Assembly (NCBI GenBank): GCA_021299075.1
Contig: JAJTFU010000104.1
Span: 1 to 8,994 of the forward strand
Direction of reading: 5' to 3'
Length of the DNA stretch: 8,994 nucleotides
From: Novosphingobium sp.
GTDB taxonomy: Bacteria > Pseudomonadota > Alphaproteobacteria > Sphingomonadales > Sphingomonadaceae
Positions 1 to 6,385 of the stretch are shown piece after piece. Position 1 is the first letter of the stretch, and each line of letters starts with the position of its first letter. Under the pieces are notes generated by a model, which was given only the letters and a program-made list of their open reading frames with translations, did no database searches and was not told the DNA's origin. Position numbers and translations under genes: made by a program.

Positions 1-2
1 TG

Positions 3-1091
3 GTCGAAACACTGCGGCCCGATGTCGAGGCGGAGGTGGAGCGCCTGTTCGGGCGAACCTTGCTGTTCGAATGGCCCAGCCAGCGGCGACTGACGGGGTG
101 GCGCGGGAAAGCGCAGGATGCGGCGGCCAAGGGCGCGGGCTATGCTTATCACGGCTATGGCCAGGTCAAGCTGCGGGCGATCGTCCAGGACCTAGCCCAG
201 ACGATCCATGCCGCCGCGCCCGATCTGGTCGGCGGCCCCGAAGCGATCGAGCGGCATCTCGCCACCTGGCTCAACGCAATCGGGTTCGATCACCTGGCCG
301 GGCTGAAGGGCGGCGCCTCGGCCGAGGCCGTGGTCTTTTTCCGCGATCATGATCTGGGCTATCGGATCCGCCGCCTGCGCCACTTGGCGCGGCGCCTGTC
401 CGAAGACTGGGACGACATCGATCGCGAGCATCCCCAGGCCCGCGAGGATGCGCGGGACGCGGTCTATCGCGCTTTGGGACTGCATTTCGAACGCGAGGCC
501 CCAGGTTTCCTAGGGCAGGACTTTGCCGCCACGGCGCGCGAGGTGTTCGACGATCCGGGCGCGGTGCTTGCCGCCATGGCGGAACGCCGCGCACTGGCGA
601 TGCTTGATCCGCAGATCGATGCGATCCTGGTCGAGGCGCTGAAGCCCCTGCCCCGCGAGCTGCGACGCCGGATCCTGCTGACCTATCTGGGCTTTCCGTT
701 CTACGACACGGTTACCCTGCCGCTGCTCCGCGGCGAGAACATCAACGAGCTCGATCCCGCCAAGGTTGACCGGATCTCGCCCGACGATTGCCCCGGCATT
801 CGCACCGGTGGCGCGGCGCAGACGCTGCGCGGGGTGGAATTTTACAATTTCGGCGCCTTCTTCAGCCGCGCCTACCGTGAGAACGATTACCTGTGGGGCC
901 GGCTCCACGGCGCAGAACGAATGATCGACCTCGTCGCATCAGCCCTCCCGCCCGGCAGCATCATCGACGAGCAGGAACTGGCCGCACTCAAGCGTGAGGC
1001 CTTCCTGACAGTCCTTGATGAAGAGGAACCCCGCCTGCGCGCCGATCCGGGCCTGGTCCCCCGGATCAGGGCAGAGGTGATGGCCAGTTAG
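3..1091 (+). CDS. Patatin-like protein, C-terminal (DUF3376) part, 5' truncated by window edge
   Basis: The reading frame is open from base 3 with no stop before the GTG at 36, so the gene very probably begins outside the window and GTG 36 is an internal valine. About 362 residues are visible. They resemble the C-terminal region of long patatin-related proteins: an arginine-rich stretch with YRIRRLRHLARRL, then YLGFPFYDTVTLPLL, an acidic segment leading to RISPDD, and a closing block with FGAFFSRAYRENDYLWGRL followed by GAERMIDL. That closing block is the most recognisable part of DUF3376. The patatin lipase domain (GXSXG serine and DG[GA] aspartate) would lie upstream, so catalytic competence cannot be judged. 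In this family the lipase domain is expected to hydrolyse acyl esters of lipids. The stop TAG overlaps the stop of the convergent metallo-hydrolase gene. The family call rests on remembered motifs and is fairly confident. Confidence 0.8.
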   Translation, partial: VETLRPDVEAEVERLFGRTLLFEWPSQRRLTGWRGKAQDAAAKGAGYAYHGYGQVKLRAIVQDLAQTIHAAAPDLVGGPEAIERHLATWLNAIGFDHLAGLKGGASAEAVVFFRDHDLGYRIRRLRHLARRLSEDWDDIDREHPQAREDARDAVYRALGLHFEREAPGFLGQDFAATAREVFDDPGAVLAAMAERRALAMLDPQIDAILVEALKPLPRELRRRILLTYLGFPFYDTVTLPLLRGENINELDPAKVDRISPDDCPGIRTGGAAQTLRGVEFYNFGAFFSRAYRENDYLWGRLHGAERMIDLVASALPPGSIIDEQELAALKREAFLTVLDEEEPRLRADPGLVPRIRAEVMAS

Positions 1092-1996
1092 TGTTTGTGC
1101 GCGGGTGCCGGCTTGGCATCCAGGCTCGCCCAGATTGCCTTGGCGAAGGTTTCGGCGTTGATGAAGGCCTTGGGCTTCTCCATCGGCTTCAGCGGATTGT
1201 CGGCCAGCACGGCTTCCAGCGTCTGCCCCTTGGCCTTGCGCGCGCTGATAAGGTCGATCGACTGGGCAATCATGCCGCGCCAGGCGATCAGATCAGCCTG
1301 AGTCCCGACCGGACCGTGCCCTGGAATGACCTTGGTCTGCGGAGTGGTGACCTTGATCAGCTGATCGAGGGTATGAACCAGATGCCGGGCATTGCCGCCT
1401 GAATTGGTATCGATGAAGGGAAAGCCCATCCCGTTCATCATCAGGTCCCCGGTGTGTAGGACATTGGCCTTGCGCCAGTAGAGCGCGGTATCCCCATCGG
1501 TATGCCCGCCATGGGTGTGGATCGCATCAATCCGATCGCCGTTGAGGTGAAAGCTGACCCCGTTCTGGTAAGTCACAACCGGGAGCGCAGCTGGCGGTGC
1601 CGGCTTAGCCGCCGCAATGCCGGAGGCTGAGCCCGCGATCATCCGCACCCGCACGTTTTCGTGGGCAAAGATGGTCACCCCGGCCTTGCCGAGGTTCTCG
1701 TTCCCGCCGGTGTGATCGTAATGCCAATGGGTGTTGACCAGGTACTTGACCGGCTTGGCGCCCAGGCCAGCTACGGCAGCCAGGATCTTGTCGGTCAGCG
1801 GAGCGAACTGGTCATCGATCAGAACCGAGCCATCCTCGCCATAGGACAGACCGATGTTTCCGCCCGCCCCGAACAATACGGCGACGCCGGGCGCGACAAC
1901 TTCAGCCTTGATCTCAACCTTGCTGAAATCGGGCGACTGGGCAGCAGCAGGAACGCTGGCGGCCAGAACCGCCGCGGCGGAGATGGTAAGGCGCAT
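1088..1996 (-). CDS. Exported MBL-fold metallo-hydrolase
   Basis: The product is a 302-residue metallo-beta-lactamase-fold hydrolase. The zinc-binding signature HWHYDH is at residues 90-95 (H90, H92, D94, H95). H165 in GGHTDGD, D184 in HTGDL and H227 in PGHGP complete the usual two-metal set. A signal peptide is evident: MRLTISAAAVLAASVPAAA with likely cleavage near residue 19, so the enzyme should be periplasmic. The tail ends KPAPAHKH and may add metal affinity. An upstream TTG at 2002 would give two extra residues, but the ribosome-binding site AGAGGA (2003-2008) is six bases from the ATG at 1996 and abuts the TTG, so ATG 1996 is preferred. The substrate is unknown; the fold covers beta-lactamases, glyoxalase II-like and lactone-hydrolysing enzymes. 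The gene lies 47 bases after dnaJ on the same strand and may receive read-through from the heat-shock operon. A hairpin covers its ribosome-binding site. Confidence 0.88.
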   Translation of the reverse strand: MRLTISAAAVLAASVPAAAQSPDFSKVEIKAEVVAPGVAVLFGAGGNIGLSYGEDGSVLIDDQFAPLTDKILAAVAGLGAKPVKYLVNTHWHYDHTGGNENLGKAGVTIFAHENVRVRMIAGSASGIAAAKPAPPAALPVVTYQNGVSFHLNGDRIDAIHTHGGHTDGDTALYWRKANVLHTGDLMMNGMGFPFIDTNSGGNARHLVHTLDQLIKVTTPQTKVIPGHGPVGTQADLIAWRGMIAQSIDLISARKAKGQTLEAVLADNPLKPMEKPKAFINAETFAKAIWASLDAKPAPAHKH

Positions 1997-1999
1997 GAT

Positions 2000-2032
2000 C
2001 AATCCTCTCGGTTCTTATGGGCGAGAGGACTG
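2000..2032 (-). promoter_or_regulatory. Hairpin enclosing the ribosome-binding site of the MBL-fold hydrolase gene
   Basis: Read on the minus strand, CAGTCCTCTCG (2032-2022), an 11-nt loop (2021-2011) and CGAGAGGATTG (2010-2000) form an 11-bp stem with a single G-U pair. The 3' arm contains the AGAGGA ribosome-binding site of the gene starting at 1996. The corresponding plus-strand RNA would have an A-C mismatch instead of the G-U pair. No run of T follows, so an ordinary intrinsic terminator is unlikely. It could be a translational switch, a processing or attenuation site after dnaJ, or a DNA operator using the inner perfect 8-bp inverted repeat TCCTCTCG/CGAGAGGA. Confidence 0.6.
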
Positions 2033-2043
2033 CGCCCGCGCCG

Positions 2044-3177
2044 CTAATCGGTCAAGTCGTTCCAGGCTTCCTTGAGCTTGTCGAAGAAGCCCTTGGAGCC
2101 CGGACATTCGTCACCCGTTTCGGTTTCCTGCAGCTCGCGCAGCAATTCCTTCTGACGCGCGGTCAGCTTGGTTGGGGTCTCGACGGTGATTTCCATCACC
2201 AGATCCCCGCGCCCGCGGCCTTGCAGCACCGGCATGCCCGCGCCGCGGCGGCGCAATTGCTTGCCCGACTGGATGCCCGCCGGGATTGGCACGGTATGAC
2301 GCTCGCCATCGATGCCAGGGAGCTCGATCTCGCCGCCAAGCGCAGCCGTGGTGAAAGTGATTGGCACGCGGGTGATCAGTGTGGTCCCGTCACGCTCAAA
2401 CACCGGGTGACGGCGGACGTGGACAAAGATGTAGAGATCGCCGGCCGGTGCGCCAAACGGCCCGGCCTCGCCCTTGCCGCCCAGGCGGATGCGGGTGCCG
2501 GTGTCGACGCCGGGCGGGATCGACACATCGAGCTTTTGGGGCTGATCGACCCGCCCTTCCCCGCCACACTTGCGGCAGGGCTTTTCGATCACCTCGCCGC
2601 GGCCGTGACAGGTCGGGCAGGTCCGCTCGACCATGAAGAAGCCCTGCTGGGCACGGACCTGGCCGTGGCCGCCGCACAGGTTGCAGCGCCGCGTGCCGGT
2701 GCCGGGTTCGGCGCCCGATCCGTCGCAGGGCTCGCAGGTTGCGGCCACTTCGATTTCGATCTGGGCCTGCTTGCCATGGAAGGCGTCTTCTAGGCTGACT
2801 TCCAGGTCATAGCGCAGGTCAGCCCCGCGCCGCGCCTGCTGGCGGCCGCCGCCGCCACCAAAGGCGCTGCCGAATATGGTCTCGAAAATGTCGCCCAGGT
2901 CGGAAAAGCCGCCACCGGGCCCGCCAGCACCGCCGCCCATCCCGCCGTTCTGGAAGGCGGCGTGGCCAAAGCGGTCATAGGCCGCGCGCTTTTGCGGATC
3001 CTTGAGGCAATCATAGGCCTCGCTGATTGCCTTGAACCGGGCTTCAGCCTCGGCATCACCGGGATTCTTGTCCGGGTGCCAGCGCATGGCAAGCTTGCGG
3101 TACGAGGATTTGATCGCAGCATCATCCGCGCCGCGATCCACCTCGAGCAGCTCGTAATAGTCTACTTCTACTGCCAT
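2044..3177 (-). CDS. dnaJ: Chaperone protein DnaJ (Hsp40)
   Basis: DnaJ delivers unfolded clients to DnaK and stimulates its ATPase in the cytoplasm. The 377-residue product has the full type I layout. The J domain (1-72) has HPD at 34-36. A Gly/Phe-rich linker spans about 76-112. The zinc domain has four CxxCxGxG repeats beginning at C148, C165, C187 and C201, all eight cysteines present. A C-terminal substrate-binding domain follows, with the conserved DLYIFVHVRRHPVFERDG block. ATG 3177 gives the canonical start MAVEVDYYELLEV; a GTG at 3198 would add seven residues, and neither start has a strong Shine-Dalgarno sequence. The gene lies 69 bases after dnaK on the same strand and is probably co-transcribed with it. 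The intervening hairpin may set its expression relative to dnaK. The C-terminus (ECPGSKGFFDKLKEAWNDLTD region) follows the family pattern. Identification is secure. Confidence 0.98.
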   Translation of the reverse strand: MAVEVDYYELLEVDRGADDAAIKSSYRKLAMRWHPDKNPGDAEAEARFKAISEAYDCLKDPQKRAAYDRFGHAAFQNGGMGGGAGGPGGGFSDLGDIFETIFGSAFGGGGGRQQARRGADLRYDLEVSLEDAFHGKQAQIEIEVAATCEPCDGSGAEPGTGTRRCNLCGGHGQVRAQQGFFMVERTCPTCHGRGEVIEKPCRKCGGEGRVDQPQKLDVSIPPGVDTGTRIRLGGKGEAGPFGAPAGDLYIFVHVRRHPVFERDGTTLITRVPITFTTAALGGEIELPGIDGERHTVPIPAGIQSGKQLRRRGAGMPVLQGRGRGDLVMEITVETPTKLTARQKELLRELQETETGDECPGSKGFFDKLKEAWNDLTD

Positions 3178-3195
3178 CGCCCCACCCCGATGCAG

Positions 3196-3231
3196 CACCC
3201 GCCACCGCGCTGGTCAGCACGGTGACGGGTG
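3196..3231 (-). promoter_or_regulatory. Strong intercistronic hairpin between dnaK and dnaJ
   Basis: On the minus strand CACCCGTCACCGTGCT (3231-3216), loop GACC (3215-3212) and AGCGCGGTGGCGGGTG (3211-3196) form a 16-bp stem with a 4-nt loop. Fourteen pairs are Watson-Crick and two are G-U. Both G-U pairs would be A-C mismatches in plus-strand RNA, so the structure suits the dnaKJ transcript. It begins 15 bases after the dnaK stop and ends 18 bases before the dnaJ ATG. The following bases are G-rich rather than T-rich, so it is not a classic terminator. Likely roles are protection of the dnaK mRNA 3' end, an RNase processing site, or partial attenuation that keeps DnaJ below DnaK. Confidence 0.75.
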
Positions 3232-3246
3232 TCATGCATGGCTCGA

Positions 3247-5166
3247 TCAGCCCTTGTTGTTTTCGTCGACTTCCGAGAACTCGGCATCGACAACTTCTTC
3301 CGCTGCGTCGGCGGCTTCCGCCCCGGCACCCGGAGAAGCGGCGGCGGCCTGTTCCTTCTCGTAAATCACCTGGCCCATCTTCATGGCCTTTTCGGTCAGG
3401 GCCTGGGTCTTGGCGGTCATGTCATCGACATTGCCGCTTTCGATCGCGGTCTTGGCTTCGGCCACGGCAGCTTCGATCTCGGCCTTCAGGTCGGCATCGA
3501 GCTTGTCGCCATGCTCGGCCAGCTGCTGCTCGGTCGCGTGGACCAGGCTGTCGGCGTTATTCTTGGCCTCGGCCGCAGCACGGCGCTGCTTGTCTTCCTC
3601 GGCAAAACGCTCGGCGTCCTTGACCATCTGATCGATATCCGCGTCGGACAGACCGCCCGAAGCCTGGATCTTGATCTGCTGCTCCTTGCCGGTGCCCTTG
3701 TCCTTGGCGCTGACATTCACGATGCCGTTGGCGTCGATGTCGAAGGTCACCTCAATCTGCGGCACACCGCGGCGCGCCGCCGGAATGCCAACTAGGTCGA
3801 ACTGGCCAAGCAGCTTGTTGTCAGCCGCCATTTCGCGCTCGCCCTGGAACACGCGGATCGTCACCGCCTGCTGGTTGTCCTCGGCGGTCGAATAGACCTG
3901 GCTCTTCTTGGTCGGGATCGTGGTGTTGCGATCGATCATGCGGGTGAACACGCCGCCCAGCGTTTCGATGCCGAGCGAGAGCGGGGTCACGTCGAGCAGC
4001 AGCACGTCCTTGACGTCGCCCTGCAGCACGCCCGCCTGGATCGCCGCACCCATGGCAACGACTTCATCCGGGTTCACGCCGGTATGCGGTTCCTTTCCGA
4101 AGAAGTCCTTCACGACTTCGCGCACTCGCGGCATACGGGTCATCCCGCCGACCAGCACGACATCGTCGATGTCCGAAGGCTTCAGGCCAGCATCGGCCAG
4201 CGCCTTGCGGCACGGCTCGAGCGTGCGCTGGATCAGGTCGGAAACCAGCTTTTCCAGGTCCGCGCGGCTGATCGTTTCGACCAGGTGCAGCGGCGTGGTG
4301 GTGCCGCCTTCCATGCGGGCCGTGATGAACGGTAGGTTGATTTCGGTGGTCTGGGCGCTGGACAGCTCGATCTTGGCCTTTTCGGCAGCTTCCTTGAGCC
4401 GCTGCAGGGCCAGTTTGTCGGACTTAAGGTCCATGTTTTCCTTGGCCTTGAACTTGTCGGCCAGGTACTCAACCAGCTTGGAATCGAAGTCTTCACCGCC
4501 CAGGAACGTGTCGCCGTTGGTCGACTTCACTTCGAACACGCCGTCCCCGATTTCCAGGACCGAGATGTCGAAGGTGCCGCCGCCAAGGTCATAGACCGCG
4601 ATGATCTTGCCGTCGTTCTTGTCGAGGCCATAGGCCAGCGCGGCCGCGGTCGGCTCGTTGCTGATGCGCAGCACTTCAAGGCCGGCAATCTGACCGGCGT
4701 CCTTGGTCGCCTGGCGCTGCGCGTCATTGCAGTAAGCCGGCACCGTGATCACGGCCTGGGTGACAGTTTCACCAAGGTAGCTTTCGGCCGTTTCCTTCAT
4801 CTTCTGCAGGATGAAGGCCGAAACCTGGCTGGGCGAATAGTCTTCGCCGCCGGCCTTGACCCAGGCATCGCCGTTCTTGCCCTTGACGATGGTATAGGGG
4901 ACCAATTCGGTGTCCTTCTTGGTCACCGGGTCATCAAAGCGGCGGCCGATCAGGCGCTTCACCGCGAAAATGGTGTTGTCGGGGTTGGTCACCGCCTGGC
5001 GCTTGGCCGGCTGGCCGATCAGTCGCTCACCATCCTTGGTGAAAGCAACGATCGACGGAGTGGTGCGCGCACCTTCCGAATTTTCGATGACCTTCGGCTT
5101 GCCGCCGTCCATCACAGCCACGCAGCTGTTGGTGGTGCCGAGGTCGATACCGATAACTTTACCCAT
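3247..5166 (-). CDS. dnaK: Molecular chaperone DnaK (Hsp70)
   Basis: DnaK is the ATP-driven cytoplasmic Hsp70 that binds and releases unfolded proteins with DnaJ and GrpE. The 639-residue product is full length. The nucleotide-binding domain has phosphate loop 1 IDLGTTNS (7-14), VYDLGGGTFD (191-200) and VLVGGMTRMP (337-346). The interdomain linker DVLLLDVTPL is at 387-396. The substrate-binding domain and helical lid follow, with the C-terminal EEVVDAEF motif. Two ATGs lie in frame. ATG 5166 gives the canonical MGKVIGIDLG start and has AAGGA (5178-5182) eleven bases upstream, while ATG 5178 lies too close to that site, so 5166 is chosen. An RpoH-type promoter lies about 90 bases upstream. The conserved motif usually reading VPAYFNDAQ has C146 in place of F, and S169 replaces the usual I before NEPTAAA. 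Both still look compatible with a working chaperone. Identification is secure. Confidence 0.99.
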   Translation of the reverse strand: MGKVIGIDLGTTNSCVAVMDGGKPKVIENSEGARTTPSIVAFTKDGERLIGQPAKRQAVTNPDNTIFAVKRLIGRRFDDPVTKKDTELVPYTIVKGKNGDAWVKAGGEDYSPSQVSAFILQKMKETAESYLGETVTQAVITVPAYCNDAQRQATKDAGQIAGLEVLRISNEPTAAALAYGLDKNDGKIIAVYDLGGGTFDISVLEIGDGVFEVKSTNGDTFLGGEDFDSKLVEYLADKFKAKENMDLKSDKLALQRLKEAAEKAKIELSSAQTTEINLPFITARMEGGTTTPLHLVETISRADLEKLVSDLIQRTLEPCRKALADAGLKPSDIDDVVLVGGMTRMPRVREVVKDFFGKEPHTGVNPDEVVAMGAAIQAGVLQGDVKDVLLLDVTPLSLGIETLGGVFTRMIDRNTTIPTKKSQVYSTAEDNQQAVTIRVFQGEREMAADNKLLGQFDLVGIPAARRGVPQIEVTFDIDANGIVNVSAKDKGTGKEQQIKIQASGGLSDADIDQMVKDAERFAEEDKQRRAAAEAKNNADSLVHATEQQLAEHGDKLDADLKAEIEAAVAEAKTAIESGNVDDMTAKTQALTEKAMKMGQVIYEKEQAAAASPGAGAEAADAAEEVVDAEFSEVDENNKG

Positions 5167-5177
5167 ATTACTGCCCA

Positions 5178-5182
5178 TCCTT
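5178..5182 (-). promoter_or_regulatory. Ribosome-binding site deciding the dnaK start
   Basis: AAGGA on the minus strand lies eleven bases before ATG 5166. It directly abuts the alternative in-frame ATG at 5178, which would add MGSN to the N-terminus. The spacing therefore supports 5166 as the true start, as does the family N-terminus MGKVIGIDLG. Confidence 0.6.
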
Positions 5183-5256
5183 GGTCATATTTTGGACACC
5201 GCCTCTACACCTTCCCAGTCCCGGCAAAGGTGCCCTGCGGCTCGTTGACGGGGCGG

Positions 5257-5284
5257 ATATAGGAGCGGTTTTGCTTGGCACAAG
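5257..5284 (-). promoter_or_regulatory. RpoH (sigma-32) heat-shock promoter of dnaKJ
   Basis: On the minus strand, CTTG (5284-5281) is followed after exactly 17 bases by CCTATAT (5263-5257). This fits the alphaproteobacterial RpoH consensus as I know it (CTTG, 17-18 bases, CYTATNT) at every specified position. Transcription would start near 5250, leaving a leader of roughly 80 bases before dnaK. A less perfect TTGAAA-like element lies further upstream (about 5312-5317) without a good -10. No CIRCE inverted repeat (TTAGCACTC/GAGTGCTAA) is present in the dnaK leader, which favours sigma-32 over HrcA as the regulator. The match was made by eye. Confidence 0.75.
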
Positions 5285-5339
5285 GGCAGCGCCGCATTAG
5301 GCAGCACAGCAATTTCAACCCCCTGCTCCGAGGTCCCCG

Positions 5340-5858
5340 ATGAACCGCTTTGCTCCCCTGTTCCTGGCCGTTTCGCTGGCCGTCTTGTCCGCCTGCGGGC
5401 AGCAGGCCGCTAAGGACGAAACCAGCCAGGTCGCTCCGGAAGCCAAGCCTGGCCTGGCACTGAGCGGGGGGGAACTGGTCCTTCCGGCGGTCAAGGGCAA
5501 TCCGGCCGGTGGTTATTTCACCCTGGTCAACAATGGCGACAAGGCCGTGACCTTGGCCGCTGTCAACGTAACCGGTACAGCGCGGGCCGAAATGCACGAG
5601 ACCACGGGCGAAAGCATGACCCCGCTCGCCACGCTGGAAATCAAGCCGGGCGAAACCGTAAGGTTCGAACGCGGCGGCAAGCACGTGATGGCCTTCGATC
5701 TCGACCCCGCGCTGACGGCCGGCGGAACGGCCGAGCTGACCCTGACCTTCGCCGATGGCGACAAGCTCTCGGCTCCGCTCAAGCTGCAGGCGCCTGGCGG
5801 CGATATGGGGTCCATGGAAGGCATGGACCATTCGGTGCACATGGAGCATTCCAACTGA
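5340..5858 (+). CDS. PCu(A)C-type copper chaperone, lipoprotein
   Basis: This is a 172-residue periplasmic copper chaperone of the PCu(A)C (DUF461) family, whose members pass Cu(I) to the CuA or CuB site of cytochrome oxidase. A lipoprotein signal peptide ends in the lipobox LSAC (16-19), so the protein should be membrane-anchored through C19. The copper-binding motif is visible as MHETTGESM, then 21 residues, then HVM. The family pattern is H(M)x10Mx21HxM; here the first gap is six residues rather than ten, while the 21 and HxM spacings are exact. The C-terminal tail is rich in Met and His (GDMGSMEGMDHSVHMEHSN) and could be a second copper site, as seen in some relatives. The start ATG has GAGG six bases upstream. 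Its stop overlaps the likely CTG start of the next gene, suggesting translational coupling. No oxidase assembly genes are nearby in this window. Confidence 0.9.
   Translation: MNRFAPLFLAVSLAVLSACGQQAAKDETSQVAPEAKPGLALSGGELVLPAVKGNPAGGYFTLVNNGDKAVTLAAVNVTGTARAEMHETTGESMTPLATLEIKPGETVRFERGGKHVMAFDLDPALTAGGTAELTLTFADGDKLSAPLKLQAPGGDMGSMEGMDHSVHMEHSN
5843..5846 (+). promoter_or_regulatory. Ribosome-binding site for the CTG start at 5855
   Basis: GGAG lies inside the end of the PCu(A)C gene, eight bases before CTG 5855. The CTG overlaps the TGA stop of that gene as CTGA, the same arrangement as the common ATGA overlap. It is the main support for starting the vgr-related protein here rather than at GTG 6014. 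Confidence 0.5.
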
Positions 5859-6385
5859 GCGACATTGCGGCCCGACACGCCTGCCCGGTCGGCGGCGAAC
5901 GGCCGCTGACCGCGGCCGAGGTTGCGCTGGTCCAGTCGGTTTTCGGTGATGCGATTGACTGTGGTGCGGTCCGGATCCGCCGTCGCCGCTGGTTCCCGTT
6001 CCAGCCCCGTCGGGTGACAATGGCGCCGATGGGGCACCTGCACTTCCACCCGGCGTCCAAGAACTACTGCGACGATTTCGCTCAGACCGATATTCACCTG
6101 CAAGGGCACTTCATCCACGAGATGACGCACGTCTGGCAGACTCAGGTCAGGGGACGGTGGCACCTGGTCCTGCGCCGCCATCCGTTTTGCCGCTATGACT
6201 ATGCGTTGAAGCCCGGTTGGCCGCTGGAACGCTATGGGCTGGAGCAACAGGCTGAGATTGTGCGCCATGCCTTTCTGCTGGCGCGCGGTGTGCCGGTGAC
6301 GGGGGCGCCGCCGCTCGAAATCTATCAACAGATCCTGCCATTCCGTAGCGGCATGGGTGTTGATCTGCCCACATCGAGATCGTAA
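5855..6385 (+). CDS. vgr-related protein, HEXXH putative metallopeptidase-like, probable CTG start
   Basis: The product is about 176 residues and matches proteins labelled 'vgr related protein' in sphingomonads. Landmarks are RPLTAAEVALVQSVFGDAID near the N-terminus, VRIRRRRWFPFQPR, FIHEMTHVWQTQ with HEMTH at 88-92, HPFCRYDYALKPGWPL, and YGLEQQAEIVRHAFLL. HEXXH is the zinc-peptidase signature. Together with the FG-D-VRI block it recalls DUF4157, a link I infer. No ATG, GTG or TTG is in frame between base 5798, as far upstream as I read, and GTG 6014. Starting at 6014 would remove the conserved RPLTAAEVALVQSVFGDAID block. CTG 5855, with GGAG eight bases upstream and a CTGA overlap with the previous stop, restores it. 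ATT 5864 is a poorer alternative. The biochemical role is unknown, and the 'vgr' label does not by itself imply type VI secretion. Confidence 0.72.
   Translation: MSDIAARHACPVGGERPLTAAEVALVQSVFGDAIDCGAVRIRRRRWFPFQPRRVTMAPMGHLHFHPASKNYCDDFAQTDIHLQGHFIHEMTHVWQTQVRGRWHLVLRRHPFCRYDYALKPGWPLERYGLEQQAEIVRHAFLLARGVPVTGAPPLEIYQQILPFRSGMGVDLPTSRS

Larger units (their letters stand above)
5167..5339. other. Divergent intergenic region dnaK / PCu(A)C gene
   Basis: This 173-base region separates the two divergent transcription units. It holds the RpoH promoter and leader of dnaK. The leader contains a modest inverted repeat CACCTT/AAGGTG (5208-5213 and 5227-5232, 13-base loop). Near the plus-strand gene it holds GAGG (5330-5333), six bases before the ATG at 5340. 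I see no convincing sigma-70 promoter for the plus-strand gene: TTGCTT (5271-5276) and CATTAG (5295-5300) are 18 bases apart but a weak match. Confidence 0.55.

Noticed and set aside
2017..2793. 258-codon plus-strand open frame opposite dnaJ
   Set aside because: It is antisense to the secure dnaJ gene, has no recognisable domains, and is a typical high-GC shadow frame.
3908..4594. 228-codon plus-strand open frame opposite dnaK
   Set aside because: Composition is rich in Ser and Arg as expected from the antisense of dnaK; no start signal or family resemblance.
5208..5232. CACCTT/AAGGTG inverted repeat in the dnaK leader as a thermosensor
   Set aside because: Only six pairs with a 13-base loop, and it does not include the dnaK ribosome-binding site.
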